64,000 bases of DNA, taken from contig NZ_JAAXMM010000009.1 of the NCBI RefSeq assembly GCF_012276985.1, positions 124,001 through 188,000 of the forward strand, written 5' to 3'. Shown one piece after another: positions 19,975-30,911 of this stretch. The notes beneath the pieces were generated by a model. That model did not search any database, was not told the DNA's origin, and worked only from the letters and a program-made list of their open reading frames with translations. The DNA is from Agrobacterium sp. a22-2. GTDB taxonomy: Bacteria; Pseudomonadota; Alphaproteobacteria; Rhizobiales; Rhizobiaceae. Numbering within the stretch: the first letter of the stretch is position 1; the number at the start of each line of letters is the position of its first letter. The translations under genes were made by a program, and so were the position numbers.

Positions 19975-19995
19975 ATTAACCGAATTTCGGTTAAT
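19975..19995. repeat. 21-base near-perfect palindrome between ftsB and pdhA
   Basis: Ten-base arms ATTAACCGAA (19975-19984) and TTCGGTTAAT (19986-19995) flank a single central base. The palindrome touches the ftsB stop codon and lies 133 bases ahead of the pdhA start. It has no T-run after it on the minus strand, so a simple terminator is not obvious. Its length and symmetry fit a binding site for a dimeric regulator upstream of the pdh operon, but no regulator can be named from the sequence. Confidence 0.45.
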
Positions 19996-20312
19996 TAGAA
20001 GTAGCTATTAAAGATAACAATCTCGTCGGGGCGAGACACATTCAGCTGGTAGCGCGCCTTCTCATCGATCATATCGCGCTCAAGCGAACCGTCGCTGAGC
20101 AATTCGACCTGCTTTTCCAACATCTTGCGGCGGGAAACCAGGGAGGCGAGCTCGGCGCTGCGGGCGCTGCGCAACTGCTCGAACGTCTCGGCGGCGCGCA
20201 GACCGTAATCGCCATGCACGGAGTGATAGCCGAAATAGCCGAGAAAGGCCGTGGTGACTGCGGGGAGAATAAGGCGACCGAATTTTCTCTTTTTATGGTG
20301 CCGAGTCCACAT
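19995..20312 (-). CDS. ftsB: FtsB/DivIC-family septum formation initiator
   Basis: A 105-residue single-pass inner-membrane protein of the divisome, expected to bridge FtsQ and FtsL. It starts MWTRHHKKRK, a basic cytoplasmic tail, followed by a membrane helix at about residues 14-30. A coiled coil at about 42-75 (TFEQLRSARSAELASL to MLEKQVELL) follows, then the conserved tail DMIDEKARYQLNVSRPDEIVIF. The reading frame stays open further upstream, but sequence before 20312 runs into the enolase terminator, so this ATG is the sensible start. The eno-ftsB-pdhA order is, as I recall, common in Rhizobiales. Confidence 0.9.
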   Translation of the reverse strand: MWTRHHKKRKFGRLILPAVTTAFLGYFGYHSVHGDYGLRAAETFEQLRSARSAELASLVSRRKMLEKQVELLSDGSLERDMIDEKARYQLNVSRPDEIVIFNSYF

Positions 20313-20398
20313 GCTTGAGATGCCCTGATACGCAAAACTATGAGTACACCGTAGCGTCGATTGTTTAACCGATCGTTGACCACGACGAAGGCGACACG

Positions 20399-20433
20399 AA
20401 AAAGCCCGCGCCTCGATGAAGAGGCGCGGGCTG
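20399..20433 (-). terminator. Intrinsic terminator after eno
   Basis: Perfect 12-base arms AGCCCGCGCCTC (20404-20415) and GAGGCGCGGGCT (20422-20433) surround a six-base loop. On the minus strand the hairpin is followed directly by six T (A run at 20399-20404 on the plus strand). It sits 26 bases after the enolase stop, separating eno from ftsB. Confidence 0.9.
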
Positions 20434-20458
20434 GTCAAAGCGGTATTTGGGGCGATTA

Positions 20459-21775
<1,317 letters not shown>

Positions 21776-21925
21776 TTAATCGAAGATGCGGAAAATACAA
21801 TGGCGGCAATATGACAGAAGCGAACGGCATTTGACGCATCAAAAAACCGCCTACCAACCGAACGCATCCAAACTTCGCCATGCCCATACATATTCCGAAA
21901 CCCAGATATCGGCTATAAGCCGTCC

Positions 21926-22675
21926 TTACACATGGCCAGTTCGAAGGGCACACGCCCAATCGACACGCTGCCGCTGCTCGGCAAGCATGGCCTGCCCTTC
22001 CCAATCATAGGCAACGGATCTGAATTCGCTATGCCAGCGATCGGACCGCTTTTCGACGATGGCATAGCGGGCATAGGGTGAGCCCGCTTCATTGCGATGC
22101 ATATAGGGGTGCGCTTCTTGATAAGCCGGCAGCCCGACACTTCCAGGGTTGACGACAAGACGTCCATCGGCCAGGCGCATCTCGCGCGCCAGATGGGTGT
22201 GTCCGCACAAGACGACCGCCGCATCGACGCCGGAAAGCCGGTCTTCGACTTCCGCGGGCGTGGCCGCACGACAGCCCTCAGGTTCGACAGTTTCCAGGAG
22301 ATAGGCAAGATCATTCGACGGCGTCCCGTGAACAAGGAGAACGCCCTGACTGAGGACCAACCGCTCCGGCATGGCTTGGATCCAAGCCAGGTGCTCGCCA
22401 GTCAGGACATCCATCGCGAACGTATCGGACAGCCCCAGGTCCGGCACGGCAAATGTCAGGAGCTGACGCTCGTGGTTGCCGCGCACGGTGGGGAAACCGA
22501 GCGGCATCAGCCGCTCAGCCGTCTCGCGCGGATGGAGCGGGCCGGAAACGATATCGCCAAGGTTGACAGTCGTGTCGCAATTCTGCCCGGCGATATCCGC
22601 CAGGACGGCTTCGAGAGCCGCAACGTTGCTATGAATGTCGGCGATCACCGCTATTCTGTACAGATCTGTCGTCAC
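21926..22675 (-). CDS. Metallophosphoesterase (calcineurin-like, YfcE-type)
   Basis: A 249-residue binuclear-metal phosphoesterase starting at a GTG (22675, VTTDLYRIAVIADIHSN) with GAGG upstream. The open frame runs much further upstream, but that part reads as non-coding and overlaps the divergent gene. All family motifs are present: DxH in VIADIHSN, GD in NLGDIVSG, GNHE in VRGNHERQL, GHTH in LCGHTHLAR, and the closing NPGSVGLP. Members cleave phosphodiesters or phosphomonoesters; the substrate is unknown. It is divergently arranged with the hydrolase-AraC fusion, 192 bases apart, so the two may share regulation. Confidence 0.9.
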   Translation of the reverse strand: MTTDLYRIAVIADIHSNVAALEAVLADIAGQNCDTTVNLGDIVSGPLHPRETAERLMPLGFPTVRGNHERQLLTFAVPDLGLSDTFAMDVLTGEHLAWIQAMPERLVLSQGVLLVHGTPSNDLAYLLETVEPEGCRAATPAEVEDRLSGVDAAVVLCGHTHLAREMRLADGRLVVNPGSVGLPAYQEAHPYMHRNEAGSPYARYAIVEKRSDRWHSEFRSVAYDWEGQAMLAEQRQRVDWACALRTGHV

Positions 22676-22867
22676 AATCCTGACCTCGAATGACTTGGAG
22701 GGACCGTGACAGTTGCCTGCCGCACCGCCGGTGACAAGCCTTGACGTCGCGTGCTTCGCCGATTGCAGCAAGAAACGTAAACTGGCCCGAATGCGCGATG
22801 GCTGCAATGGGACATATCTGTTTATGATCGACACGGTGTGGTCCGGTAACAGGTTGCGAGGAAGGCG

Positions 22868-23923
22868 ATGACGACATTCGTGCTGGTGCACGCCGCGTTT
22901 CACGGCGACTGGATCTGGAGCCGCGTGTCGGATCGTCTTCGCCAGATGGGGCACAGGGCGATTGCTCCCTCCTTCGCCGCCGAGCATGCGGGAAACGGAG
23001 CAACCTTGTCGTCGCATGTGGCCGAGCTTTTGGACCTACTTTCGCATTTCACGCCGACCCAAGTGGTCCTTGTCGCGCAGAGTTACGGAGGCATCGTTGC
23101 AACTGCCGCGGCCGCACGCGTGCCTGCCCAGATCGCGGCGCTGGTCTATATCGATGCTATTCTTCCCGAGCACGGCAAATCCATGCTGGAGACGATTCCC
23201 ATGGCGTTCACCGATGCGTATCGCGCCCGCCGCGCAGCACATGGCGGCCTGCCTGTTATCCTGCCGGCACCGGGACCCATGTCGGATTTGCGGAATGCCG
23301 GTGATCGATCCCTGGTGGCAGGCCGGATATCGCCACAGCCGCTCGCCAGCTTCGACCAACCCGCCGACCTCGTCACGCGAAGTGATGTGCTCGCGGCCAT
23401 TCCGCGTCACTATATTCACTGCTCGGCACATTCAATTGCGCCATCGGCGTCCCTCTATACCGATTTCGCGCGCCGTGCGGCGACACGCCGAGGCTGGTTC
23501 CGTCGGGATCTGCCGGTGGGATTTTATGGGGTACTGAGTTCTCCAGGCAGCGTCGCAGAAGCCATTGTCGAGGCTGTTCACGGCGTCAGCGGCGGATTGT
23601 CGGGTCGTTGCTTGCAGCGCGTCCTGGAGGCGGTGGAGGATGGTGCCGGACACCAGATCTCGGTGGCGCAACTCGCGCGCATCGCCGGCTTGAGCCCCTG
23701 GCATTTTACCCGTTGTTTCAAGCAGAGCATGGGCGTTCCGCCGCACGCCTATCTGGTGACGCGGCGAATGGAGACGGCGGCGCGGCTGCTTCGACAAGGA
23801 GACCTGGCACTCAGGGATATTGCGCGGCAAAGCGGGTTTGGCAGCGCAAGCCGGTTTGCGACTGCCTTCCGCCAGGCAACCGGCATGGCGCCGCACATCT
23901 TTCGAAAGCTCCAAATGCGTTGA
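22868..23923 (+). CDS. Alpha/beta-hydrolase fold fused to an AraC-type DNA-binding domain
   Basis: A 351-residue two-domain protein. Residues 1 to about 238 are an alpha/beta-hydrolase of the small methylesterase/hydroxynitrile-lyase-like group. The oxyanion region is VLVHAAFHGDW at 5-15, the nucleophile elbow is VAQSYGG with Ser72, and a candidate acid is in YIDAILPEHGKS. Where these enzymes normally have a Gly-His before a loop and Pro, this one reads VGFYGVLSSP (217-226), so the catalytic His seems replaced by Phe219. Residues 247-351 are a complete AraC/XylS double helix-turn-helix (SVAQLARIAGLSPWHFTRCF, then ALRDIARQSGFGSASRF). AraC proteins normally carry a cupin or other sensor. I infer a transcription factor whose ligand sensor is a disabled hydrolase. 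Confidence 0.85.
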   Translation: MTTFVLVHAAFHGDWIWSRVSDRLRQMGHRAIAPSFAAEHAGNGATLSSHVAELLDLLSHFTPTQVVLVAQSYGGIVATAAAARVPAQIAALVYIDAILPEHGKSMLETIPMAFTDAYRARRAAHGGLPVILPAPGPMSDLRNAGDRSLVAGRISPQPLASFDQPADLVTRSDVLAAIPRHYIHCSAHSIAPSASLYTDFARRAATRRGWFRRDLPVGFYGVLSSPGSVAEAIVEAVHGVSGGLSGRCLQRVLEAVEDGAGHQISVAQLARIAGLSPWHFTRCFKQSMGVPPHAYLVTRRMETAARLLRQGDLALRDIARQSGFGSASRFATAFRQATGMAPHIFRKLQMR

Positions 23924-24058
23924 GCGCGTTGGCGCATCATTCCAAGCGGTGTGCATGATGGTTCAAGGCCGTTAACGGGTTTGTCGCAGGGCGCCGAGGG
24001 TGACGACTGGCGTCTGCGACAAACGGGACCCCTATTCCAACGGGTCATGGCCACCACG

Positions 24059-24078
24059 GCCGAAACTATAGTTTCGGC
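24059..24078. repeat. Perfect 20-base palindrome after kdsA
   Basis: Arms GCCGAAACTA and TAGTTTCGGC adjoin with no spacer, 17 bases beyond the kdsA stop. No T-run follows on the minus strand. The hairpin could slow RNA polymerase or protect the kdsA mRNA 3' end, or be a protein-binding site. The sequence alone does not decide. Confidence 0.4.
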
Positions 24079-24094
24079 TGTGGGCTGGCTGGTA

Positions 24095-24943
24095 TTACGC
24101 TGCCTTGGCGATCGCGTCGAACGCCAGCAGCTTTTCGAGCAGACGTGGCATGTCCTTCAATGCCACCATGTTCGGACCGTCCGAAGGGGCATTGTCGGGA
24201 TCCTGGTGGGATTCGATGAAGAGGCCGGCGACACCGACCGCCACGGCCGCACGCGACAGGGTTTCGACGAATTCGCGCTGGCCGCCCGTCGAGCCGCCCT
24301 GGCCACCCGGCTGCTGCACGGAATGGGTGGCATCGAAGATCACCGGCGCGCCCATGGCGGCCATGATCGGCAGGGAGCGCATGTCGGAGACCAGCGTGTT
24401 ATAGCCGAAGCACGCGCCACGCTCGCACAGCATGACGTTCGGATTGCCGCTGGCGACGATCTTGTGCAGCACGTTCTTCATGTCCCAGGGCGCCAGGAAC
24501 TGGCCCTTCTTGACATTGATGGCGCGGCCCGTCTTGGCGGCGGCGATCAACAGGTCGGTCTGGCGGCACAGAAAGGCCGGGATCTGCAGAACATCCACAA
24601 CCGGCGCCACGGCGGCGCAATGTTCTTCGGTATGCACGTCCGTCAGGACGGGGAAGCCGAATTCCGTCTTCAGATCGGCAAAGACTTCCAGCGCCTTTTC
24701 AAGGCCGATGCCGCGCCCGGCCGACAGCGAGGTGCGGTTGGCCTTGTCGAAGGACGATTTGTAGACCAGGCCGATGCCGAGCTTGTCGCAGATTTCCTTA
24801 AGAGCGCCAGCCATCATGAAGGCATGGTCGCGGCTTTCCATCTGGCACGGACCGGCAATCAGCGAGAAGCGGGCACTGTTGGAAAAAGCGACCTGGGTGG
24901 CCCCGTCGCCGACGGTGACGGTGGAATTGGTCGAATTGCTCAT
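24095..24943 (-). CDS. kdsA: 3-deoxy-8-phosphooctulonate (KDO-8-P) synthase
   Basis: Condenses phosphoenolpyruvate with arabinose-5-phosphate to make KDO-8-phosphate for the lipopolysaccharide core; cytoplasmic; 282 residues. Family motifs are [16 protein letters not shown], the [12 protein letters not shown] phosphate-binding segment, [60 protein letters not shown] and [17 protein letters not shown] cysteine in SLIAGPCQ is the family-conserved one; metal ligands include the Cys-Gln segment and His residues. The gene overlaps the upstream VOC gene by ATGA. In related genomes I would expect pyrG next to it; here pyrG is 16 kb away. Confidence 0.97.
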   Translation of the reverse strand: MSNSTNSTVTVGDGATQVAFSNSARFSLIAGPCQMESRDHAFMMAGALKEICDKLGIGLVYKSSFDKANRTSLSAGRGIGLEKALEVFADLKTEFGFPVLTDVHTEEHCAAVAPVVDVLQIPAFLCRQTDLLIAAAKTGRAINVKKGQFLAPWDMKNVLHKIVASGNPNVMLCERGACFGYNTLVSDMRSLPIMAAMGAPVIFDATHSVQQPGGQGGSTGGQREFVETLSRAAVAVGVAGLFIESHQDPDNAPSDGPNMVALKDMPRLLEKLLAFDAIAKAA

Positions 24944-25833
24944 GGAACCTCCTGGAATAGATAGGGCACGCCCTGCCCGGCTTCGTGCGGCACGACCAGG
25001 CGGTTTTGCCGGCTTACAGAGGCCACGCCATTATCAGTCAGCACACGCTCTGTCACTAGCAGATCTGCAACCGAAAACACGATCGCGGCCCCGGCCAACC
25101 CCTCGGCAGCCTCCCCTTGCGGCAGGCCCGTCATCTCCATGAGCCCGGCCGGGTCGACGATCTCGATCTGGGCCGCGGCAGTCGAAAAGCTGACGCCGTT
25201 CGGTCGGGCTTCGGCCCATCCCTCGCCCAGCGCCACCCGCAGCCAGGGAAGGTAGGAGGCCGGATCCTTCGCCGTCAGAACCACCGAGGCAATGGCCAGC
25301 GCACCATTGCCGTGGCGCTCCAGAGCCGCTTTATCAAAGGCAAGCGGCCTGACCCGCTGGCAGGTGAACAGGCAAAAATCCGGCGATCGCGGATCGGCCG
25401 AAAAGGCCAGCTTGAAGCCGGCGCGGGCGATCCGGCCGTCTGGCTGCAGAACCGGCCGTTCGAAGGCCAGCATCTCGCCGCCGGACAAACCGTGCTCCAG
25501 GAAGCGGGCGTGATCGATTGCCGCATCGGCCGTCGCGCCGACGATCGCCGACAGGCCTTCGGAGTGGCGTCGGCGAAAGTCCTGGTCCCGCGCCACGAAG
25601 ACATTGCCATGGTCGACAGCCGCCTGGCACTCATCGACGCTTGCGATGGCCAAAGGCTCCAGATAGCTGCCGCTTTTCAGAAAGACGCAGGCATTCTGGG
25701 TTCCGAAGGGATGACGGGCATCCGGCGCCACGGTAAAGCCCAGCAGGGTCAATCGCCCCCTCGCCTCTTCCAGCGAGGCCACCGGCAACACCAGATGGTC
25801 AATGGCGCGCACCATCTCTGTGGAACCTGTCAT
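24940..25833 (-). CDS. VOC-superfamily protein (glyoxalase-like)
   Basis: A 297-residue protein with two glyoxalase/VOC-type modules. The first opens [19 protein letters not shown] with the usual His metal ligand, followed by [18 protein letters not shown]. The second module, from about residue 180, starts [18 protein letters not shown]. The family includes dioxygenases, lyases and antibiotic-binding proteins; I cannot assign a reaction. The start is at 25833, or six codons later (25815). It overlaps kdsA by ATGA, so it is the first gene of a VOC-kdsA operon, and it is divergent from lexA. Confidence 0.85.
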   Translation of the reverse strand: MTGSTEMVRAIDHLVLPVASLEEARGRLTLLGFTVAPDARHPFGTQNACVFLKSGSYLEPLAIASVDECQAAVDHGNVFVARDQDFRRRHSEGLSAIVGATADAAIDHARFLEHGLSGGEMLAFERPVLQPDGRIARAGFKLAFSADPRSPDFCLFTCQRVRPLAFDKAALERHGNGALAIASVVLTAKDPASYLPWLRVALGEGWAEARPNGVSFSTAAAQIEIVDPAGLMEMTGLPQGEAAEGLAGAAIVFSVADLLVTERVLTDNGVASVSRQNRLVVPHEAGQGVPYLFQEVP

Positions 25834-25943
25834 ATTTGAACTCCGGACCTGAGCGCGACTATCAGCCGCGTCATCGTTGATGGCAACCTTTCAAAAAAAA
25901 GTCGAAACGGTCAACGGGATTCACCGCAAATTAGGGACTTGCG

Positions 25944-25973
25944 GAACACAAATGGAACATATAGTGTATGTTC
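25944..25973 (+). promoter_or_regulatory. SOS box and overlapping inverted repeat upstream of lexA
   Basis: The alphaproteobacterial LexA operator GAAC-N7-GAAC is present as GAAC at 25944-25947 and GAAC at 25955-25958 with exactly seven bases between. The second GAAC also begins an inverted repeat, GAACATA (25955-25961), five bases, TATGTTC (25967-25973). A likely -10 box TATAGT lies at 25960-25965, so bound LexA would cover the promoter. It is 51 bases ahead of the lexA ATG, which fits autoregulation. It could also affect the divergent VOC-kdsA operon. Confidence 0.8.
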
Positions 25974-26008
25974 TGGATTTGTTTCACAAAATTCGGGGAT
26001 TTGGCCAG

Positions 26009-26728
26009 ATGCTGACGCGCAAACAACAGGAACTGCTTCTGTTCATTCATGAGCGGATGAAGGAGTCAGGCGTGCCTCCGTCCTTCGACGAAATGAAGGA
26101 TGCGCTGGACCTGGCGTCGAAATCTGGCATTCACCGGCTGATCACGGCTTTGGAAGAACGCGGCTTCATCCGCCGGCTGCCGAACCGGGCCCGGGCACTT
26201 GAGGTCATCCGCCTGCCGGAAGCCTATACGCCTAGCCTCCAGCCGCGCCGCGGCTTCTCGCCCAGCGTCATCGAAGGCAGCCTCGGCAAGAACCCGCCGG
26301 TTGCCGCCGTGCCGCAAAAGAGTTCCGCCGACGAGGCGTCCCGCTCGACATCGGTACCGATGATGGGCCGCATCGCTGCCGGTGTGCCGATCTCGGCGAT
26401 CCAGAACAATACCCACGATATTTCGGTGCCGGCGGAAATGCTGGGATCCGGCGAACATTACGCGCTGGAGGTCAAGGGCGATTCGATGATCGAGGCCGGC
26501 ATTCTCGACGGCGATACCGTGATCATCCGCAATGCCAGCAATGCCAATCCCGGCGACATCGTCGTGGCCCTGGTCGATGACGAGGAAGCCACGCTGAAGC
26601 GCTTCCGCCGCCGCGGCGCGTCGATTGCGCTTGAAGCGGCAAACCCGGCCTATGAGACCCGGATTTTCGGCCCCGACCGGGTGAAGATCCAGGGCAAGCT
26701 GGTCGGCCTCATCCGCCGTTATCACTGA
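26009..26728 (+). CDS. lexA: SOS repressor LexA
   Basis: Repressor of the DNA-damage regulon, self-cleaving when RecA filaments form. The ATG at 26009 ([17 protein letters not shown]) gives 239 residues, the usual rhizobial length; an upstream in-frame ATG would add 44 unlikely residues that cover the SOS box. The N-terminal winged helix (residues 1-70) is followed by a variable linker. The peptidase domain shows the Ala-Gly cleavage site in RIAAGVPI, the nucleophilic Ser in GDSMIEAGI, and the catalytic Lys in [10 protein letters not shown]. Its end overlaps the comEC stop tail to tail by 20 bases. Confidence 0.97.
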   Translation: MLTRKQQELLLFIHERMKESGVPPSFDEMKDALDLASKSGIHRLITALEERGFIRRLPNRARALEVIRLPEAYTPSLQPRRGFSPSVIEGSLGKNPPVAAVPQKSSADEASRSTSVPMMGRIAAGVPISAIQNNTHDISVPAEMLGSGEHYALEVKGDSMIEAGILDGDTVIIRNASNANPGDIVVALVDDEEATLKRFRRRGASIALEAANPAYETRIFGPDRVKIQGKLVGLIRRYH

Positions 26729-29281
26729 CTGTTCTTGGGCGATAGGGCGGCGCGACGTCGAGATAGGCGTCGGCGCGCCAGTCATAGCGACGATGGACTG
26801 ACCAGGGTCGATCGGTGGCGCTGAGGGCTGCCCGCTGGACAAGCTCGCGCTTCGACGGGTCGCCAAGGGCGAGTTCGAGTGAGCCGGTGCGGCGCAGCGT
26901 TTCAACCGTGATCAGCTGCGCGCCGGAGCGGCATTGAGTGAAACTTGGCCGTTGCGTCGTGACGACGAGGTCGGCCATGTCGCAGGCCATTCCGGCATAG
27001 GCATAATGTTCAACCACAATGATGCGCCAGTCGGTTGCGGTTCGCGCCACGCACCAGGCTTTGTCGATGCAGGAAAACTGTCCGGTCGGGGTCTGCCGGA
27101 CCATTTCGCCCATGGCGGCGCGTGCGGCTTTCAGGGCGGCGTCCTGGTCCTCTTGCCTTGCGGGCTGTGCTTTGATGCGTTCATCGACCGAGGCCTTTCC
27201 GGTTGATGGCTCACCGGCCGGGTGCTCTCGGGTCGTGGATTGGCTGGTCGCGGGCTCGGCAGCCGAGCGCAGACCGGCCGGCACGAATCCCTTCGGCTCG
27301 ACGGAAACCGGCCCGACATGCTTGGCGATGCGCAGGGCGGTCTGCCATTGATGATAGACGAAGTCCGGCGGGCGGCGGCGGTTGGTGGCCATCGCCCCGT
27401 CCTGCAAGAGGCCGACGAGTTGGCCATCCTCGGCAATGACGAGATCGGCCGGGCGGGCCGGTGGGACCAGAATCTCGATGGCAACTGCCAGCAGCAGGCA
27501 GGCCGTGCCGATGTGGCGGAGATTTGAGCCGAGCAACGTCAAGGCAATGAGGCCGGCGGAGGCCAGCGGCAGGAAGCCGGGAGAGAGCCGGCCGGTTGCC
27601 ACTTCGCCGCCCCAGCCGGCGACATGCTCGGCAATGACGATCACCAGATCGAGGCCAAATCCCATGACTTTCAAGGGGATGGCATCAAGGCCGAAGGGCA
27701 TGAGGATCATGCCGATCAGGCCGGCCGGCATGACCAGCAGCGACATGATCGGCATGGCAGCGAGATTGGCCTCGATGCTGTGGGCACCGAGCCTGTGAAA
27801 ATGCGACAGCGCGAAGATCGACGTCGACAGGCCCCCGATCAACGATGTCAGGAAGATCCCGCCAAACACGGTTGCCACGAGCTTTGCCAGGCGGGCTCCG
27901 GGAAGGTTTGCCAGAGCGGTTTCGTATCGCGGCCGCCGGCGCCAGGCCGCATAGCCGGCAATCAGCGCCACGGTGGCGGCAAAGGACATCTGGAAACTGG
28001 GTCCGAGGATCTGCGAAGGCGCAATGGCAATCACGACGATGGCGGCGACGGCGGCATTGCGCATGCTGATGACGGGGCGGTCGACGAAGGCGGCGCAGAG
28101 CATGATGGCCATCATCAGAAAGGCGCGCTGGGCGGTCACTTGGTAGCCGGAGATCAGAAAATAACCGGTCGTCGTCAGCAGTGCACCGGCTGCCGCGATC
28201 TTCTTGATCGGATAGGCCTCCGCCAGCGCGCCGGAAAGGCTGAGGAGAAACCGCAGGCCGACGAAGAACAGGCCGCCGGCCAAAGCCATGTGAAGGCCGG
28301 AAATGGAAATGATATGGAAGAGACCCGCCATGCGCAGCGCTTCGTTGGCGTCCTCGGACAAAGCCCGCCGCTCGCCGGTGACGATGGCGGCAGCAAAGGC
28401 GCCCGCATCGCCGGGGATCTGACTGCGAATGCGCAGCGTCACCGCGCCGCGTAGCGTCGACAGGCGCGCCTCCGCTTGCGACAGCCAGCCGTTCCCGGCT
28501 GGCGCGGCCGTGACCGCAACCGCCTGCGGCGGCCCTAGAAATAGCCGATCGCGCCGATGCCTGAAAAATAGGATGCGAAGGCGAAATCGGTGAGGCCCGG
28601 CAGGGCCGGACCGGAGGGCGGCTGCAGCCGGGCCCTGCCGGATATACCCTGCCCCAACAATAAGGGCTGGTGGGCGCTTCGGGCCAACAGGGCAACGCGG
28701 GTCGGTGGGCGTTTCAGCACCGGGTCTTTGGTCCCCTCAAGTCGCACGACATAACGCCAGCGCCCGGCGCCGTCCGATTCCCGCGCCTCGATGCTGCCGG
28801 TGATCCAGGTGGTGACCGGCGTGTCGATGAGAACCGTGCGCCGCCGCCAGGTCTCAAAATCGGCGAGCAGCATGCCGAGCGCCATCAGCGCCAGGGCGGC
28901 AAGCCCGTGGCAGAGGGCACGGTTGCGGCTCCAGGCATAAATCGCAGACGGCACAAGGACCGCAAGGGCGAGGATGACGGCCAGAAAATGCGGTGACGTC
29001 CGCGCTGTGAACCAGACGACAGCGCCCAGGCCGAGGCAGACGGGCACAAACAGGAAGGCATGGCCAAAGGCGACTTCCCTGTCCCAGGCGATAGCTGCCC
29101 GCCGGGCAAGCCGGCTGATCGGGGAGAGTGCAAGCTCGGACCTTGCGTCATCGGACAGAACGGCAAGCGGACCGGGATCATCATCATCGCCAGGGTCTCC
29201 CGACCGCACCAGCAGCGCCTCCAGGCGGGCGGTCATGCCCACCGGAGCTCGCCTGGCTTCGGTCACGAACGGCTCCTGCAT
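26709..29281 (-). pseudogene. comEC: ComEC/Rec2-family DNA uptake channel, split by a frameshift
   Basis: Read on the minus strand from the ATG at 29281, the first frame encodes 248 residues: the DUF4131-type N-terminal region with helices and an OB-like segment, up to FASYFSGIGAIGYF, then TAG at 28537-28535. The next frame is -1 relative to it and continues directly as FLGPPQAVAVTAAPAG, then the Competence domain (FHIISISGLHMAL and about eight membrane helices) and a C-terminal soluble part to 26709. Together they make about 855 residues. The simplest explanation is loss of one T from a T run (A run 28539-28541 on the plus strand). No metallo-beta-lactamase domain is seen at the C-terminus, as I recall from other rhizobial forms. 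It is either a true pseudogene or a sequencing error. Confidence 0.85.
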
Positions 29282-29544
29282 GATGCATCGCCCTGTCGAC
29301 TATCGCGCCGATCTCACGGCCGCTCTGAAAGATAATGGTAACAAGCAACGAGAGCCGAGGAAAGCGGCGGCGGAGAATCGGCAATTGCCCCAAAACGCGA
29401 AAATAGTGATCCATAACGATTATATCGCGATGCACAATTTGCCCTTCGGATAGCTTGGCATTAACCTCCGGATCATATAGCTAATTCGAACGCTTAAAAC
29501 CTGTGGCGCCTCGGGCGCCTTCCCGCCACTTCCGGAGGATTCGC

Positions 29545-30834
<1,290 letters not shown>

Positions 30835-30872
30835 GCGCTGGCCATCACCGAAACGACAATGGATCAACAGAG

Positions 30873-30911
30873 ACCCGGCAAGCCAGATGGCCTGCCGGGT
30901 TTCTTCTTTTT
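30873..30911 (+). terminator. Intrinsic terminator after gltA
   Basis: Arms ACCCGGCA (30873-30880) and TGCCGGGT (30893-30900) with a 12-base loop are followed by the T-rich tract TTCTTCTTTTT. It begins 38 bases after the gltA stop and ends at the stop of the convergent ATPase gene, so it may also end that transcript's opposite reading. Confidence 0.85.

Noticed and set aside
22676..23017. Upstream extension of the metallophosphoesterase frame to an ATG at 23017
   Set aside because: It would overlap the divergent hydrolase-AraC gene, reads as random residues, and a GTG with a ribosome-binding site gives the normal family start.
25877..26008. Longer LexA starting at the ATG at 25877
   Set aside because: It would translate through the SOS box and promoter and add 44 residues not found in LexA.
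28530..28545. Programmed -1 frameshift in comEC
   Set aside because: The site lacks an X-XXY-YYZ slippery heptamer, so a one-base deletion or read error is simpler.
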